A stretch of 64,000 bases of DNA from Tetradesmus obliquus (lineage: Eukaryota > Chlorophyta > Chlorophyceae > Sphaeropleales > Scenedesmaceae), in contig CP126195.1 of the NCBI GenBank assembly GCA_030272155.1, forward strand, positions 3,765,001 to 3,829,000, written 5' to 3'. This document shows, piece after piece, positions 45,653 to 56,973 of this stretch. Under the pieces are notes generated by a model. It did not search any database, was not told where the DNA came from, and worked only from the letters and a program-made list of their open reading frames with translations. Numbering within the stretch: the first letter of the stretch is position 1; every line of letters begins with the position of its first letter. The position numbers and the translations under genes were made by a program.

Positions 45653-45759
45653 AGGAGGTTGGCGCTGACGCATACAACACGGCGCTGTGCTTACGAGGGC
45701 GGCAGCCTGTGGAAGCGACCAACCAGCCCATGCCCAGGTGCAGGCCGCCTGCACTGTGA
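41856..45759 (+). CDS. Secreted alanine-racemase-fold (PLP fold type III) protein
   Basis: Exons: 41856-42062, 42216-42341, 42595-42687, 42956-43096, about 43399-43473, 44056-44256, about 44432-44453, about 44623-44837, 45044-45360, about 45655-45759 (TGA). A strong signal peptide comes first ([20 protein letters not shown]). Alanine-racemase marks run in order: LNAVMKWDAYGHS, which corresponds to the PLP-lysine motif AV-KADAYGHG; LPVLAG; VPVHLYLYKHYNK; LRVAGIMMHPSGY; IALHWVTSTEAL; YWARIGTLLYGAS; LRWTAPITSITI; the C-terminal domain segment VDVTDADPEVTVGDPVCLL; and the ending NQPMPRC. PLP binding through the Lys is plausible. The SYG segment that carries the second catalytic Tyr in bacterial alanine racemases is not seen; a poly-Gln run occupies that region, and poly-Ser interrupts the C-terminal domain. 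Activity is therefore doubtful. The donor of exon 5 is unclear: no good GT before a stop at 43559-43561. Confidence 0.75.
43270..43300 (+). repeat. Weak echo of racemase-like exon 5 start
   Basis: ctgcccaggcgctcacgtca resembles ctgcccaggcactggtatca at the real acceptor (43392-43410). It sits about 126 bases upstream in the same intron. Confidence 0.55.
44451..44507 (+). repeat. 19-base unit repeated three times, each carrying a 5' splice site
   Basis: gacaggtaatgtgaagaag occurs three times head to tail, then gacag again. The exon ends at the first gacag|gtaatg; the other two are potential alternative donors that would add 19 or 38 bases and shift the frame. Confidence 0.9.
45112..45168 (+). 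repeat. (CAG)n run coding poly-Ser in the racemase-like gene
   Basis: About nineteen AGC units in frame in exon 9, between CTSNDAD and CHDSGRAPH. Confidence 0.9.
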
Positions 45760-45927
45760 AACCTGCTGCTGGTTGGTGATATGGTTGCTAAAGTGCAGGC
45801 AATGTACAGTGTTTCGCATGTGAAACCTGCTGTTGGCTTGCGATATGGTTGCTAAAGTGCAGGCCGCCGGCAATGCACAGTGTCTCACATGTTAAGCCTG
45901 CTGTTGGCTTGTGATGTGGTTGCTAAG
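45743..45927 (+). repeat. ~65-base tandem repeat, three units, starting inside the coding sequence
   Basis: Units start gtgcaggc at about 45738, 45794 and 45857 and share tgaaacctgctgttggcttg and gtggttgctaa. The first unit includes the last coding bases and stop of the racemase-like gene; the others lie in its 3' flank. Confidence 0.8.
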
Positions 45928-46570
45928 GTCTGATTCAGATCTGGTTTAGGAAGCAGCAGCTCGCTGCCAGTGGCCTACCAGCCACTTCAGCTGGGTAGCC
46001 TCCTGGGCAATGCCGAAGGGTATGGCTAACAGGTACAAGAAGACCATGAATGTTTGGGGCGTTGTTGGCACACTGACCACTAGCCCAAGCAGGCAGCGCC
46101 ACACGACGCAATCTTGAGTAGCTGATTGGTGTGGTTGGTGACTGCATGCAGTTGGTGTGAATGTGGAAGTATTCCAAAAGGCTGGAGGGTTGGAGTTGGA
46201 TAACCTGACAGCCACGTGCTGAAGGTGTCAGATGTTCATAGTGTGCACTGTGAGAAAACATTGCGAGGTAAGTGCAAGAATTTCGCAAGCAACTTGTTAC
46301 CGACAGACCTCTAAGTGTGCTGAAGGCAAAGATGCTGCCTGTTAGAAGCATTTGAACCCATCCCACGCTCGTCACAACAGAATATGACTGTCACTGCTCA
46401 CTCTTCACTCTTTAAAGCACTGCTTTGAGCAGCAGCAGTCATGGTTTGTTCGTGCATCGTTGACACAAAGCAGCAAGTGGTTGGGCGCTGACTTACGAGG
46501 GAAGGCAATCATGCTGATGCACTTGCTGCTGCTGTAGTGCTGTGCCTTGCTGCTGCTGCCCGCCACAGCC
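45928..46570. other. Intergenic region upstream of RPB3
   Basis: No gene recognised. Open frames are short and lack motifs. Confidence 0.5.
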
Positions 46571-47115
46571 ATGGACACGTACCGGCCTAACCACCGGCAT
46601 CCAAAGATCACTATTAGGAAACTAGAAGATGACTATGCAGAGTTCATCCTTAGCGATACGGACGCCAGCGTGGCCAACGCACTTAGACGCATAATGATAG
46701 CAGAAGTTCCTACGATCGCCATAGACCTGGTTGATTTTGAGAACAACACATCGGTGCTTAACGATGAGTTCCTAGCACACCGACTGGGCCTGATCCCGCT
46801 GGTATCGGACTTTGCCAAGTAAGGAGCAGCAGCACCAGCAGCAAAAGCAGCAGTAGCGCCCATGCCTAAACCATGTGCACAGATATCAGCAAGCTTATGG
46901 TTGGTTGATGCATGAAGCAGCTATATGATTGTAGTGAACGCAGCTAGCTGCCCACTTGGTGCTGGTGTAGTGTGGAGCCTGCCGCAGCTGCAGCAGCATA
47001 GGCTGTTGGGCCCGTGTGTGTTACCTGCACGCCTGCAGCAGATGCAGGTGGCCACACAAACAGCAGCAGGATCTGCAGCATTAGCTGCTGCGTCTGTGTT
47101 CATCTGTTGTCCTGC

Positions 47116-47153
<38 letters not shown>

Positions 47154-48970
47154 GCCAATCCGCAGCATGCACAGGATAGCCGCTGACCAGCAGCCGCCTG
47201 CAACCCGCCACATATCACCCTGCCACAACCCACACCCCGCACCCCTGCCGTTACATCCAACCCTTGTGCTTCGCCCACAACACTGCTGCTGCCGCTGCTG
47301 CGTCAGGCACATGGTGCGCCCCTTCGAGGACTTTGCTGAGGGGCAGTGCTCAGAGGTTGAGTTCAGCCTGAACGTCAAGTGCACCGAGGGCCGCTCACTG
47401 GACGTGACAGACCTGGACCTCATCCCTGACGCCAACCACAGCGTGGTGCCGGTCACGCAGGCGCTCATGAAGCAGCAGGGCGGCAGCGTCAAGCCAGGTG
47501 GGCGTTGTGTAGGTGTGGGGGTAGGGCTGGGGTGGGGGGTGGGTTACCTGACACATCCACAGCTGCAGCGGTAGCGCAGCAGCAGCAGCAGCAGCAGCAG
47601 CAGTACCGGCAGCAGGAGCAACAGCAGCAGGGGAAGAAGCAGCAGGGCGTGACAGACCTGGACCTCATCCCTGATGCAAACCACAGCGTAGTGCCGGTCA
47701 CGCAGGCGGTCATGAAGCAGCAGGGCGGCAGCGTCAAGCCAGGTGGGCGGGTGGGGTGTGTGGCATTCGTCTCGGCAGGCTGGCATCTCTGCAGCTGCGG
47801 CTGCAGCAGCTGTGTGGAGTTGGGTTCTTTGTGGAGCATGTGATGGCGCAGCCGCACCAGCAGGAGGCAGCAGGAGCAGGAGGGCACCCCGCAGTGGTGC
47901 TGCTACCGTTGGGGCGCAACCAGGAGGCGCTCTTGCTGGCTTGCTGGCTTGGTGAATGCTTCACAACCCAACTGACCTGCGCTTCATCCCCTCGAATGTT
48001 TTCCATGCAGTGGTGCTGCTGAAGCTGGGGCGCAACCAAGAAGTGAAGCTGCACCGCACTCGCGCCTCAAACTGATTGTGTCTTGCCTGCCGTTTTGCCA
48101 TTTTGAATGCGCCATTGCTGTCATTTTCCTCTGGATTTACTAAATCACGATTTTAAACTGGATTTACTAAACTACATGCGCCCGGCCTCTCAATTCAAAT
48201 CCTGCAGTGGTGCTGCTGAAGCTGGGGCGCAACCAGGAAGTCAAGCTGCGCGCATCGTGGTTCAAATCTCATGGTTCGCTTAATTCTTTTGCACCCTGCT
48301 TGCCGCATGTTTGCAGTGGTGCTGCTAAAGCTGGGGCGCAACCAGGAAGTGAAGCTGCGCGCCATTGCGCGCAAGGGCATCGGCAAGGACCACGCCAAGT
48401 GGATCCCAGTGGCCACAGCGGTGTTCCAGTATGTGGCCGACATCAGCATCAACCAGGCGCTCATGGACGAGCTCACAGGTGCGGTGTTGACTGCAGTTGA
48501 CCGCAGTTGACCGCAGGTTTTGGGTGTGTTTGTGTGCCAGTGTAAGTGGATCCCTGTGGCCACTGCAGTGTTCCAGTATGTGGCCGACATCAGCATCAAC
48601 CAGGCACTCATGGACTTGTTGGGGTTTGCTTCTGCATTCTACGCCTGCACAGCAGCAGCAGCAGCAGCAGCAGCAAGTGCATGCACAACGTCACATGGCA
48701 CCGGCTGATGCCCATGGCGCGAGCTGCAGTGTTGGCTTTGACCTGTGTGCTGTGCATGGTGCCTGCTGTGCACCTGCAGAGAAGCACACTAGATGCATGC
48801 AGTTACTGGCTGATGGTGTCTGAACCGCAGCAACCTTGACCTGCTTTCTGTCTGCTGTGCTGTCTGCTGTGCGCCTGCAGAGGAGCAGAAGCAGGACTTT
48901 GTCAACAGCAACCCGCACACCGCCACGCGCAACGCCTTCAAGTACGACCCAGCCACACGCCAGGTGCGAC

Positions 48971-49010
<40 letters not shown>

Positions 49011-49741
49011 GGGCACACCTGTTCTGGCCAGCCTGTCGGTGACCCAATCCTTGCAATGCATCCCACTTATATGGCTAGCGTACTGCGCAATGCAGCGGCC
49101 ATAGTGCACTGTGCATCCTGTGCACCTTCCTTCAAACTTGCAGCAACACATGTCACAATATCAACAACAACACGTGTTACAAATGTCATGTTTAAACCGC
49201 AGGTGACAGTGCCTGAGCCCGAGGCGTATGCCTTTGATGAGGAGGTGCTAAAGAAGGCAGCCGAGCTGGGCAAGCCAGGCCTAGTGGACATCAAGCAGCG
49301 GCAGGACACATTCATCTTCAGGGTGGAGGGCACAGGCATGCTGCCGGTGAGTTATAACATGTGTTATAACAGCTGCGGTGTTATGCTGTGTTTCTCACAC
49401 CTACAAAAAGAGGTCATGTTGAAAGGTGATGCAACATGCCACTGGCGAAGTTAGCATGGAGCATCAGCAACATGGGTAGGCAGGGACGGCAGATGCACAC
49501 CCAATCTAAATGGTAGCAAGCACAGCACTCGGTGCAAGTCGCGAGTGTGTCGCTGGGCACCAGCGGCAAACAGCACCTGCAACGTAAATTCGTTTGTACT
49601 GAATAAAACTAATGCTGCTGCTGCCGCCAGGTGAAGGAGATCCTGTGGCAGTCGATAGAGATCCTGGATGGCAAGCTGGCCACCATCCAGGAAAAAATCC
49701 AGGAGTGGGAGGGGAAGATGCACGGCGACATGGTGATGTAA
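46571..49741 (+). CDS. RPB3: RNA polymerase II subunit RPB3
   Basis: Six exons join in phase: 46571-46819, 47307-47497, 48317-48478, 48881-48963, 49203-49346, 49631-49741 (TAA), about 313 residues. RPB3 is the alpha-like subunit that pairs with RPB11 in Pol II assembly (in plants also Pol IV/V). The N-terminal alpha motif is clear: [50 protein letters not shown]. Later marks are [43 protein letters not shown] and FIFRVEGTG. All match plant NRPB3 order and length. The zinc loop (CxC...CxxC before SVEF in plant and animal RPB3) is missing: the matching stretch reads [13 protein letters not shown] with a single Cys. Several exon echoes lie in its introns. Confidence 0.95.
47643..47743 (+). repeat. 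Echo of RPB3 exon 2 end ([20 protein letters not shown])
   Basis: Copy of 47404-47502, including the donor ccag|gtgggcg. It is almost perfect and in an open frame, preceded by a CAG run, and lies in intron 2. Confidence 0.9.
47892..48262 (+). repeat. Three echoes of RPB3 exon 3 start ([16 protein letters not shown])
   Basis: Copies at 47892-47945 ([14 protein letters not shown]), 48008-48060 and 48206-48262, each with a gcag acceptor, precede the real exon at 48317. Similarity to the exon fades after 45-50 bases. Confidence 0.9.
48540..48620 (+). repeat. Echo of RPB3 exon 3 end ([20 protein letters not shown])
   Basis: aagtggatccctgtggccac through gcactcatggac copies 48398-48469 with few changes. 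It lies in intron 3 and lacks a donor at the matching place. Confidence 0.9.
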
Positions 49742-49848
49742 CAGCGCGCGCCGGCTGCCAGCACCAGCAAAGCTGGCTTGCAGCAGAGTCTTCAACCTGC
49801 ACCACACCAGCCTGAGGTGTTGCTGCATGGGCTGGCAGGGATTGCTGC

Positions 49849-49881
<33 letters not shown>

Positions 49882-51384
49882 ATAAGCTGGCTGTTGCTGC
49901 ACACAGCGCAGCGTGGAGCTTGCCGGCTAGCACGTGTTTCCCTCTTTAGGGTGCACTCGCGCTCTCTGCAGAACACGGGCGCTGGCAGGTGGATGGTGTG
50001 CAGCGCTGTGGCAGGCAGGCGTCTGCAGTTCAGCTGTGTGTCGCGCTGGCTGCGAGGCTTGTCTGGCGGAGCGCGTTCCTGCAAGCTGTCACTAGGCCTG
50101 CCGGCAGCTGCTTCAACTGCTGCTTGCTTCAACTGTTTGCTGGAGCTTTCTTGGCAATAAGTTGCCAACCGCTGGCTTGCACAGGTGGCCCCAGGGGCAG
50201 TTTGAGTGCGTCAGCGACATGTGACACGCGTCTGCCAGCCAGCTAGCCGCACTCGGCCACAGCTGCCAGTATTTGTTGCATGGCTGCTGCTACTGTGTTG
50301 TCAGCTGCAAGAGCTCCATGATGATGCTAGCCTTCACAGCCTGTGGTGATGCTGCAAGTGTTTGCTCATTGTGATGGAGCTGTTGGCGGGCGCTACAGCA
50401 TGCTCAGCGTCTCCTCGGTGGCTGCCAGTGGCAGCTGCTGTAGAACTGTGAGTGGTGCCAGCTGTCAAGCATCACTGGTGTTGTGTGCAACCACATAACG
50501 GTACGCTGCACGTTGTGGCATGGGTGCCTGTTCATGTTGGCCTGTTCATGTTCGCCGCGGCAGTGGCTGTGCTGCTGCTGTTGCGGCAGCCCTTCAGCTG
50601 CCGCGTGTGCTGATTCAGATCAAGCAACTACTCGGATCTCCCAGTTTGATGCTTTAAAAAGGCGCCGCTGGCGTGGTGTGCATTTTTGTGTGCTGGTTGC
50701 TGCTCAGCAGCCACTGTTTGCGAAGAGCCGGTGGCTCTTGGTGTGCATTGCATATAGCGTCTATGTTAGGCTCGCTGTGCTGAGTGGCACTTGATATAAA
50801 GGTTGTTTTGACAGTCGCGTCAGTGGTGTTGTTGAGAGGCCCAACCACATCCACTGCTGCCAGCATTCCCCTGATGGCTGATCCTGGCTGGTGCACTTGG
50901 TGGCAGTGTCTGCCTGCAAACCCTCAGCTGGCGTTGCAAGACACGCTGCATGATCGGTTTGATCACTGACATTCTTGCTCCTAGCCACCTCATGATGTAG
51001 GGCTGGTAACAAAAAAAATGATGTAGGGCTGTTGCACCTGCTTGATGCATTTGTGTCGGTCTGGCAAGACCCTCAGGGCAAGGCATGCCACTGGCACACC
51101 TTGTCATGTTGAAGTACTGTGTGTAACTGCTGCACACCAGCTGTTCATATCGTGCTGCCTGACTTGAAGCTTTACGTATTGGGGCTCGAGCGAGCTGCAG
51201 CCAGCATGCCTTGCTGGCACTGTAGTGCCTGCCCAGAACCCTACCTTTTGATTTCACACGGCGTCACAAGCATGGTGGCAGCTTTGACGAGTTGCAGCTT
51301 GGACGAGAATCAGCAAAGATCGCATTTCTCTGTCTCAAGAAACGCGGCAAGTACATGTGCACCTGAACGTCAACCGCACGGGAC
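49742..51384. other. Intergenic region
   Basis: A CTG run at about 49845-49880. Otherwise no gene-like signal: open frames on both strands are short, low in motif content and without splice-consistent partners. Confidence 0.45.
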
Positions 51385-52362
51385 ATGTCTAGCGCTAGCA
51401 GCGAGTTGCAGGCCACTCTTGACGAAGCACAGCACGCACAATCCCTGCACGAAACGTTAAAGGCCTTGCAACTGTACCAGCACGCCTTAGAGCTGCTGCA
51501 TGCGCAGATACAAGCAGCTGCACCTGCATCTCAACAGCAGCAGCAGTTGATTTCTCTTTTCAAGGACGTCTTAACTCGAGCAGAGGATCTTAAGCAGGCC
51601 GGACCGGCAAGTCAAAAACCAAAGCAGTGGCTTCAAGCACCTCAAACCCCAGCAGCAGTTAGCACAAGCAGCGGCGCGCCAACAGCAGCATCGGCGTCGG
51701 CAGGCGGGCCAGCAGCAGCACAGCAATCACAAGCAGCAGCAGGAGCAGCACAATCAGCACCTGCAGCAACTGCAGTGGCTGAGTATCAGCAATGTAAAGA
51801 GCGGGCTCGTGAGCTTGCAGTGCAGGCTGTTGCTGCGGATGGCAGCGGCCAGGCTGCAGTGGCGCTGCAGCTGTACTCTTCGCTGTTAGAAGTGCTGAAT
51901 CGCTGCCATCGGCTTGAGGGCTCGACGGCAGTGCAGGCTCAGATCATGGCACGCTTCCAGGTGAGGAATGTAGAGCACATGTCTCGCCAAATTCAAAACG
52001 GCTGGCTGAGCAGCAGATGCAACTGTCAGCGTACGCTGCTTTGGCACAGACCCCTGGCATGCCCTTGAACATGGCAGGGTATGGTGTTGGCAGCAGCTGC
52101 AAAGCATGCTTTGGGCAGCCACATGTGCAGCTGCCATTTGCACGACAGCGGCTGCCAGCAGATGAGCTACAGTTGCAGTGGTTAGTTTGGCTTGCAGGGC
52201 TGACGCTGTGGTAGCACTGTCTGGACATGCAGTGAGGATGGACCCCCCCCCCAGCTGCACCCGTACCTTCGGCACACTTGCTCACGCTGGAGCGCATGCG
52301 TGCTGTTGTTGCAGGTATACTTGGAACGAGCAGAGCTGCTGCGGCAACTGCAGGGCAGATAA
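51385..52362 (+). CDS. Protein with two MIT-like three-helix domains
   Basis: Two exons, 51385-51960 and 52315-52362 (TAA), joined in phase 0, give 207 residues. Residues ~4-66 (LDEAQHAQSLHETLKALQLY...LLHAQIQ...FKDVLTRAEDLKQ) and ~135-207 (KERARELAVQAVAADGSGQA...LYSSLLEVLN...VYLERAELLRQL) both show the MIT pattern: an amphipathic helical repeat with A..A...D..G....A...Y..al, then a final RAE.L helix. MIT domains bind ESCRT-III tails (Vps4, spastin, calpain-7 types) in endosomal sorting or membrane remodelling. The two domains are joined by an Ala/Ser/Gln linker, and no catalytic domain follows. The assignment rests on pattern only. Confidence 0.7.
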
Positions 52363-53400
52363 CATGTCAAGCAGCAGGATAGGGTAGGCAGCAATGTTGC
52401 TTGTGTGTTGGACAACTGTGGTAGTTTGCATCTGGTGCAGCCCTCAGTCACCAGGTAGTATGTGGCACAATATCCGATGCATGCGTTGTCAGCGTGGTAG
52501 CCTCCTTCACAATTGACATGCGCAGTGTCACACACATGCGGGTACAAATCTCTGCACATTGCTGAGTTGGGCTGTTTGGCTGGCCTTCAGGCTAGCTCTT
52601 GTTTGATGATGATTATGAGGCTAGCTCTTGTTTGATGTGGCTTAGTGGCGAGGGCTCGGTCTGACAATGGGCCAGCAGCAGCAGGAGCCTCCTGCTGAGC
52701 ACAGCGGCAGCAGCAGCATCTACAGCATCCATGACAGCTGTTGAGGGACAGCTGCTTCATGACTAAAGTAGAAGCACGTCAGGCAGTATCGCAAATGGGC
52801 AAGAACTGCTGTGCAGCATGTTCGCTTGCCCAGCAGCAGTGCCTCTGACACAGGCCCTTAGTTGTAGAAGTTGCTGTGCAGCTGTGTTGTGAGACAGGTG
52901 CTGGTGCCACTGCTGTGCACGCAATCACCATTTTACCGGCCTATTTGCTGGTCCTTGAGGTGTGCACAGCGGCTGTTCTGATGAACGTCCTGCACTGCAC
53001 CCTGCTTGCCAGTGATGGGGTGGTCACCAGCACCAGTGACAAGTTGCAAGATGACCACTTGCGGCACCTAGCATCCACAGCTGATCTGAATGAATGCTGT
53101 CCAATGGTAAAAGTGTTCATGAGCCCATAGTCGCGTAGAGATCAAGTTAACGCAATTCCAGTGTGCTTCACCGAGGTTGTCCAAGTGACAAGTTTTTCAA
53201 ACTGCGGCAGCTGGGTGTCCCGGCATGTATTTGGGTTGCAAATTTCCATTAAGGAAGCCGTCTTTTGTTGCTGTTGAAAAAGCCATTCCTGCAACAGTCG
53301 CTTGCTTGGCCAACCTCAACAACGACGATGTGCCTGTTTTGCGACTGTATCGTTGCTGCGCCTTGCTAGCTAAATGCTGAATTATCCGCAGCTTATTGTA
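52363..53400. other. Intergenic region
   Basis: No gene recognised. A directly repeated ggctagctcttgtttgatg occurs at about 52589-52636. An in-frame ATG at 53374 could extend the next gene by nine residues. Confidence 0.45.
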
Positions 53401-56400
53401 ATGGAAAGCATTGACATGAACTCCGCCTGCCCGGGATGTCTAGCATTGCAAGCAAAGCTGGAGAGAGCAGCAGACTCTCTGAGGAATGCCAAGACGGCTG
53501 CCAGGGAGGGCTTGATGGACATGGCAGAGCAGAATGCAAAGCTAGTGGCAGCATATGTAGAGAAGAAGCGCGAAGTGAAGCAGCTGCAGGTGGGCTTGAT
53601 GGTCAAAGATTGCGGCAGCAGCAGCAGCAAGTCCACATGCAGGATGCTGCAGCATGCTTCCGACACTGAGCTAGGTCTGCTGCAGTTTGAACTAAAGCAC
53701 TATGATAAAACAACAGCTGCGGTGCTACTTGTTGGTGAAAGGCCGCTTTGCCAATGTCAGCAGCTCATGGCATGCACTGCCCCGATTCTGCAGGCTGCAG
53801 CAAAAGATGACAGGCGCCTCTGGCAGCAGCGCTTGCAGCGGATGGAACATGAGCTGCAAGCAAACAAGCTGCACATACAAGCACTGATGCAGCAGCTGCA
53901 TGCCATAGCAGCAAAGCAGGCCCTAGGCGGCTCAGATGCAGCAGACCAGGCAGACGCTGACCAAGTGACACAAGGAGCAGCCTCTCCTGCAGCAGCTGCA
54001 CCCCAGCCAAACAGCAGAAGCAGCAGCAGCCCACGACCTACAGCAGCAGACGCTGCTGCTCCTGACAATGCAGCCGGAGCCGGCAGCCCTGGAGGCAGCG
54101 GCAGTAGCTGCTGCAGCAGCAGTGGAGGCAGTGCCTTCACGCCTGTGCGCAGCTTCAGTTGCCACGGCGTGGCAAGCCCAGGCAGCAGCGAGGCAACCTC
54201 CAGGTGCAGACCAGCCACAAGCAACATGGCAGGTATGCACATATGTTGGATTGGAGCTTGTGTAAAGCGAGCAGTGATGAGCTATGCTACTGGAGCTGAG
54301 GTTCAAAGTTAACAGCATTGCCAGCGGCTGGCCAAGCGCAATGCAGCACCGAACCAATCTACATGCAAGGAAACCGAAACTCTTTGTTTCCAGTCAAGTC
54401 GTGAATAATTGCATGCACCGCAGTTTGGCACCCTCACGTATGGCACATAACCAATGTGTGATGGTATGTGCTGTTTGTTCACGGCTGTGTGTTCTGCAGG
54501 CGCTGGCACCCCTCTCAGCGAAGCCACCAACACCTACCACACTAGCTGGCAGACACCAAACCGCGCGCAGCAGCAGCAGCAGGATGGTAGCAGTAGCTCC
54601 AGCAGCTGTGTCAAGGGCGATGCCCACGCAGGCTGCAGGCAGCATAGCGACGACAAGGAGAACTGCAGCTCTAGCAAACCAGCACCAGCCAAAGCAAGCA
54701 GTACTCATGCAGCACCATCAGCAGCAGGCAGGACAGCACAGCCATTAGACGGTGATGAGGCTGAGAATGTGCCGCCTGTGCCACTGCAGCAGCAGCGTCA
54801 GCAAGCCAGCAGTAGCAGCACTCAGCAGCCAGTAGCGCAGCAGCAGCAGCAGCAGGAGCCTTTCAGCCAGCAGCAGGCATTTGCGCCACAAGCTGCACAT
54901 AGCTGCTTGTTGGACCGCTTGCAAAGAAGTGCAGGCACACAGGGACAAGAGCAGCAGCAGCCCCGCCAGTCACAGCAGCAGCAAGAAGCAGAACAGCAGC
55001 AGCAAGCACAACAGCAGCAGCAAGCCGAACAGCAGCAGGCGCAGGTAGCGCAGCTGCAGCAGCATGCGCAGCAGCTGGAGGCTGAGAATGCGAGCCTGCG
55101 GGAGGCACAGGCTGAGGCGGAGGCCTTGCAGGAACGCCTGGCACGCAGCCAACAGGCAGAGCAGCTGAAGCAGGTGAGGCGTGTGGGTTTGACTGCTGGG
55201 GCAAGCAGGGGTGCTGGGCATGGCTGTCATGGCAGTGGTGTAGTAGCGCATGCGCTAGGCCGTTCATTTGGGTTTTCTGTGGTACGGCCGCACCGCACGG
55301 TACAGTGGTATGTGATCAAGGAAGGTGTGATTGCAACTTGAGGCCTCTCTGAAGCCTGTTCGGCACTGTGTCCTAGCGATGCCGGGACAGCACGTCCGCA
55401 TGATGCTACGCTAAACAGGCTGTGTCCATGCAGCGATGTGTGCTCCAGCCACCCTGCACAGCTACATCCAATGGTTGTCAGCATGCTCTTACACCTGCGC
55501 CTGCACCCGCTGCCTTGCTTCTTTCTTTGCTGCTGCCTTTCCAGCGCGGCAACGCCGCCTACCAGGCGCAGCAGTACCGCCAGGCGCTTGAGGCGTACAG
55601 TGACGCGCTTGCACTCAACGTAGAGGAGCCCACACTGAATGCGGTGCTGTTGTGCAACCGTGCAGCTGCGCTGCATGCGTGTGGGCAGTACCTGGAGGCA
55701 ATTGCGGACTGCTGCATGGCTGCGCAGTTGAATGGCAAGTACCCGCGGGTGCTGCAGGTGAGGTTGAATGAGAAGAACGAAGCATGGAGCTGTAACAGCT
55801 GCCCTGCAGTGCATTTGAGTTTGGTAATGTTGGTGTAGGCAGGAGTGTACCACATGCGGTTTGGATGTGCTGTACTGAAGGTGATGGTGCCTGCGGGTGT
55901 CACTGCTCAACTCCCTCTGCCACTGGTGCTGCTGGCTGTCTTGTACTGCAGCGGCGCGCTGAGGCGTACATGGCTATCGAGGACTTCAGCAGTGCGGTAG
56001 CAGACCTGCAGCAGCTGATGCAGCTCTGTGGCGGCAGCAGCAGCAGCTCCTGCAGGGAGGCATCCATACGCTTGCGTGATGCGCAGCAGCGGCAGCGCCT
56101 GCAGGGCAGTGCTGGGCCCAACTACTATGCAGTGTTGGGGCTGCAGCAGGGCTGCAGCACTGCTGAGGTCAAGGCTGCTTACAGGTGAGGGCGACAACAG
56201 CAGCTGAAGGAAGCGGTACTGTTGTGTCCAGTTGCAAGCTGGTGCCAGCCGTAGTTCAGCTGCTGCAATGCCAGTTTGCACAAGCTCTGCATATGGAGTG
56301 TGCGCAAAGATGATCGTAGCTTTGATGCAAAGTAAAAGGAGAAGTTCATGTTTGCTAGTGGCCTGTCCTCCGACGCATGAGTATGGTGTTTTAACGGCTG

Positions 56401-56973
56401 GATGTTTGCTGCTGCTGGTGCAGGAAGCTGGCGCTGAAGCACCATCCAGACAAGGCTACTGGGCCCAGCGCAAAAGCAGCCGCAGAAGTTGTGTTTGTGC
56501 TCATCACTGCAGCCAATGCAGTGCTGGCTGACCCTGCAAAGCGTGCACAGCATGATGCAGCGCGCCTGATGATCAAGGCACGCATGAGGGGCAGCGCTGG
56601 CACCAGCAGCAGCAGCTCGCCTACTGCTGCAGCAGCAGGCCGTGCGCACATGCGGCAGCGGGAGGCACAGCCAGCAGGCAGCAGCACAAGCACCAGCAGC
56701 AGTGCAAGCGGCGGCATGTACAGCAGCTGGCACTACCCGCAACCTGGCGGGTTCGGGTACGCAGCCGCAGCAGAGGCTGCGGCAGCAAAGGCGGCGACGG
56801 CAGCTGCAGCAGAAGCTGCTCGCTGGCGCAGCAGCAGCAGCAGCAACGGTGGCGCTGGAGGCAGCGGCAGCTCCCAGCAGCAAGCCAGATACATGGGCCC
56901 TAGCTCCAGTAGCAGCAGTGGCAGCAGCAGTGGCGGTACATACCAGTATGGCAGCAGCAGCAGGTTCGCATAG
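53401..56973 (+). CDS. TPR and J-domain co-chaperone (DNAJC7/plant TPR-DnaJ type)
   Basis: Six exons join in phase: 53401-53589, 53794-54232, 54500-55173, 55545-55757, 55952-56184, 56424-56973 (TAG), about 765 residues. Exon 1 is a coiled coil with a CPGC motif. Exons 2-3 are long, Gln/Ser/Ala-rich and end in a coiled coil (AQLQQHAQQLEAENASLREA). Exon 4 starts TPR repeats (RGNAAYQAQQYRQALEAYSD, NRAAALHACGQYLEAIADC); exon 5 adds RRAEAYMAIEDFSSAVADL. The J domain follows (NYYAVLGLQQGCSTAEVKAA, KLALKHHPDK) with the HPD tripeptide that stimulates Hsp70 ATPase. The tail is Ser/Gly-rich. TPR-J proteins pass clients between Hsp70 and Hsp90 in the cytosol. The long N-terminal extension is unusual for DNAJC7 but resembles plant relatives. 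Confidence 0.92.

Noticed and set aside
49506..50168. 220-codon minus-strand open frame downstream of RPB3
   Set aside because: It is antisense to the last RPB3 exon and a CTG run, and has no motif or splice-supported partner.
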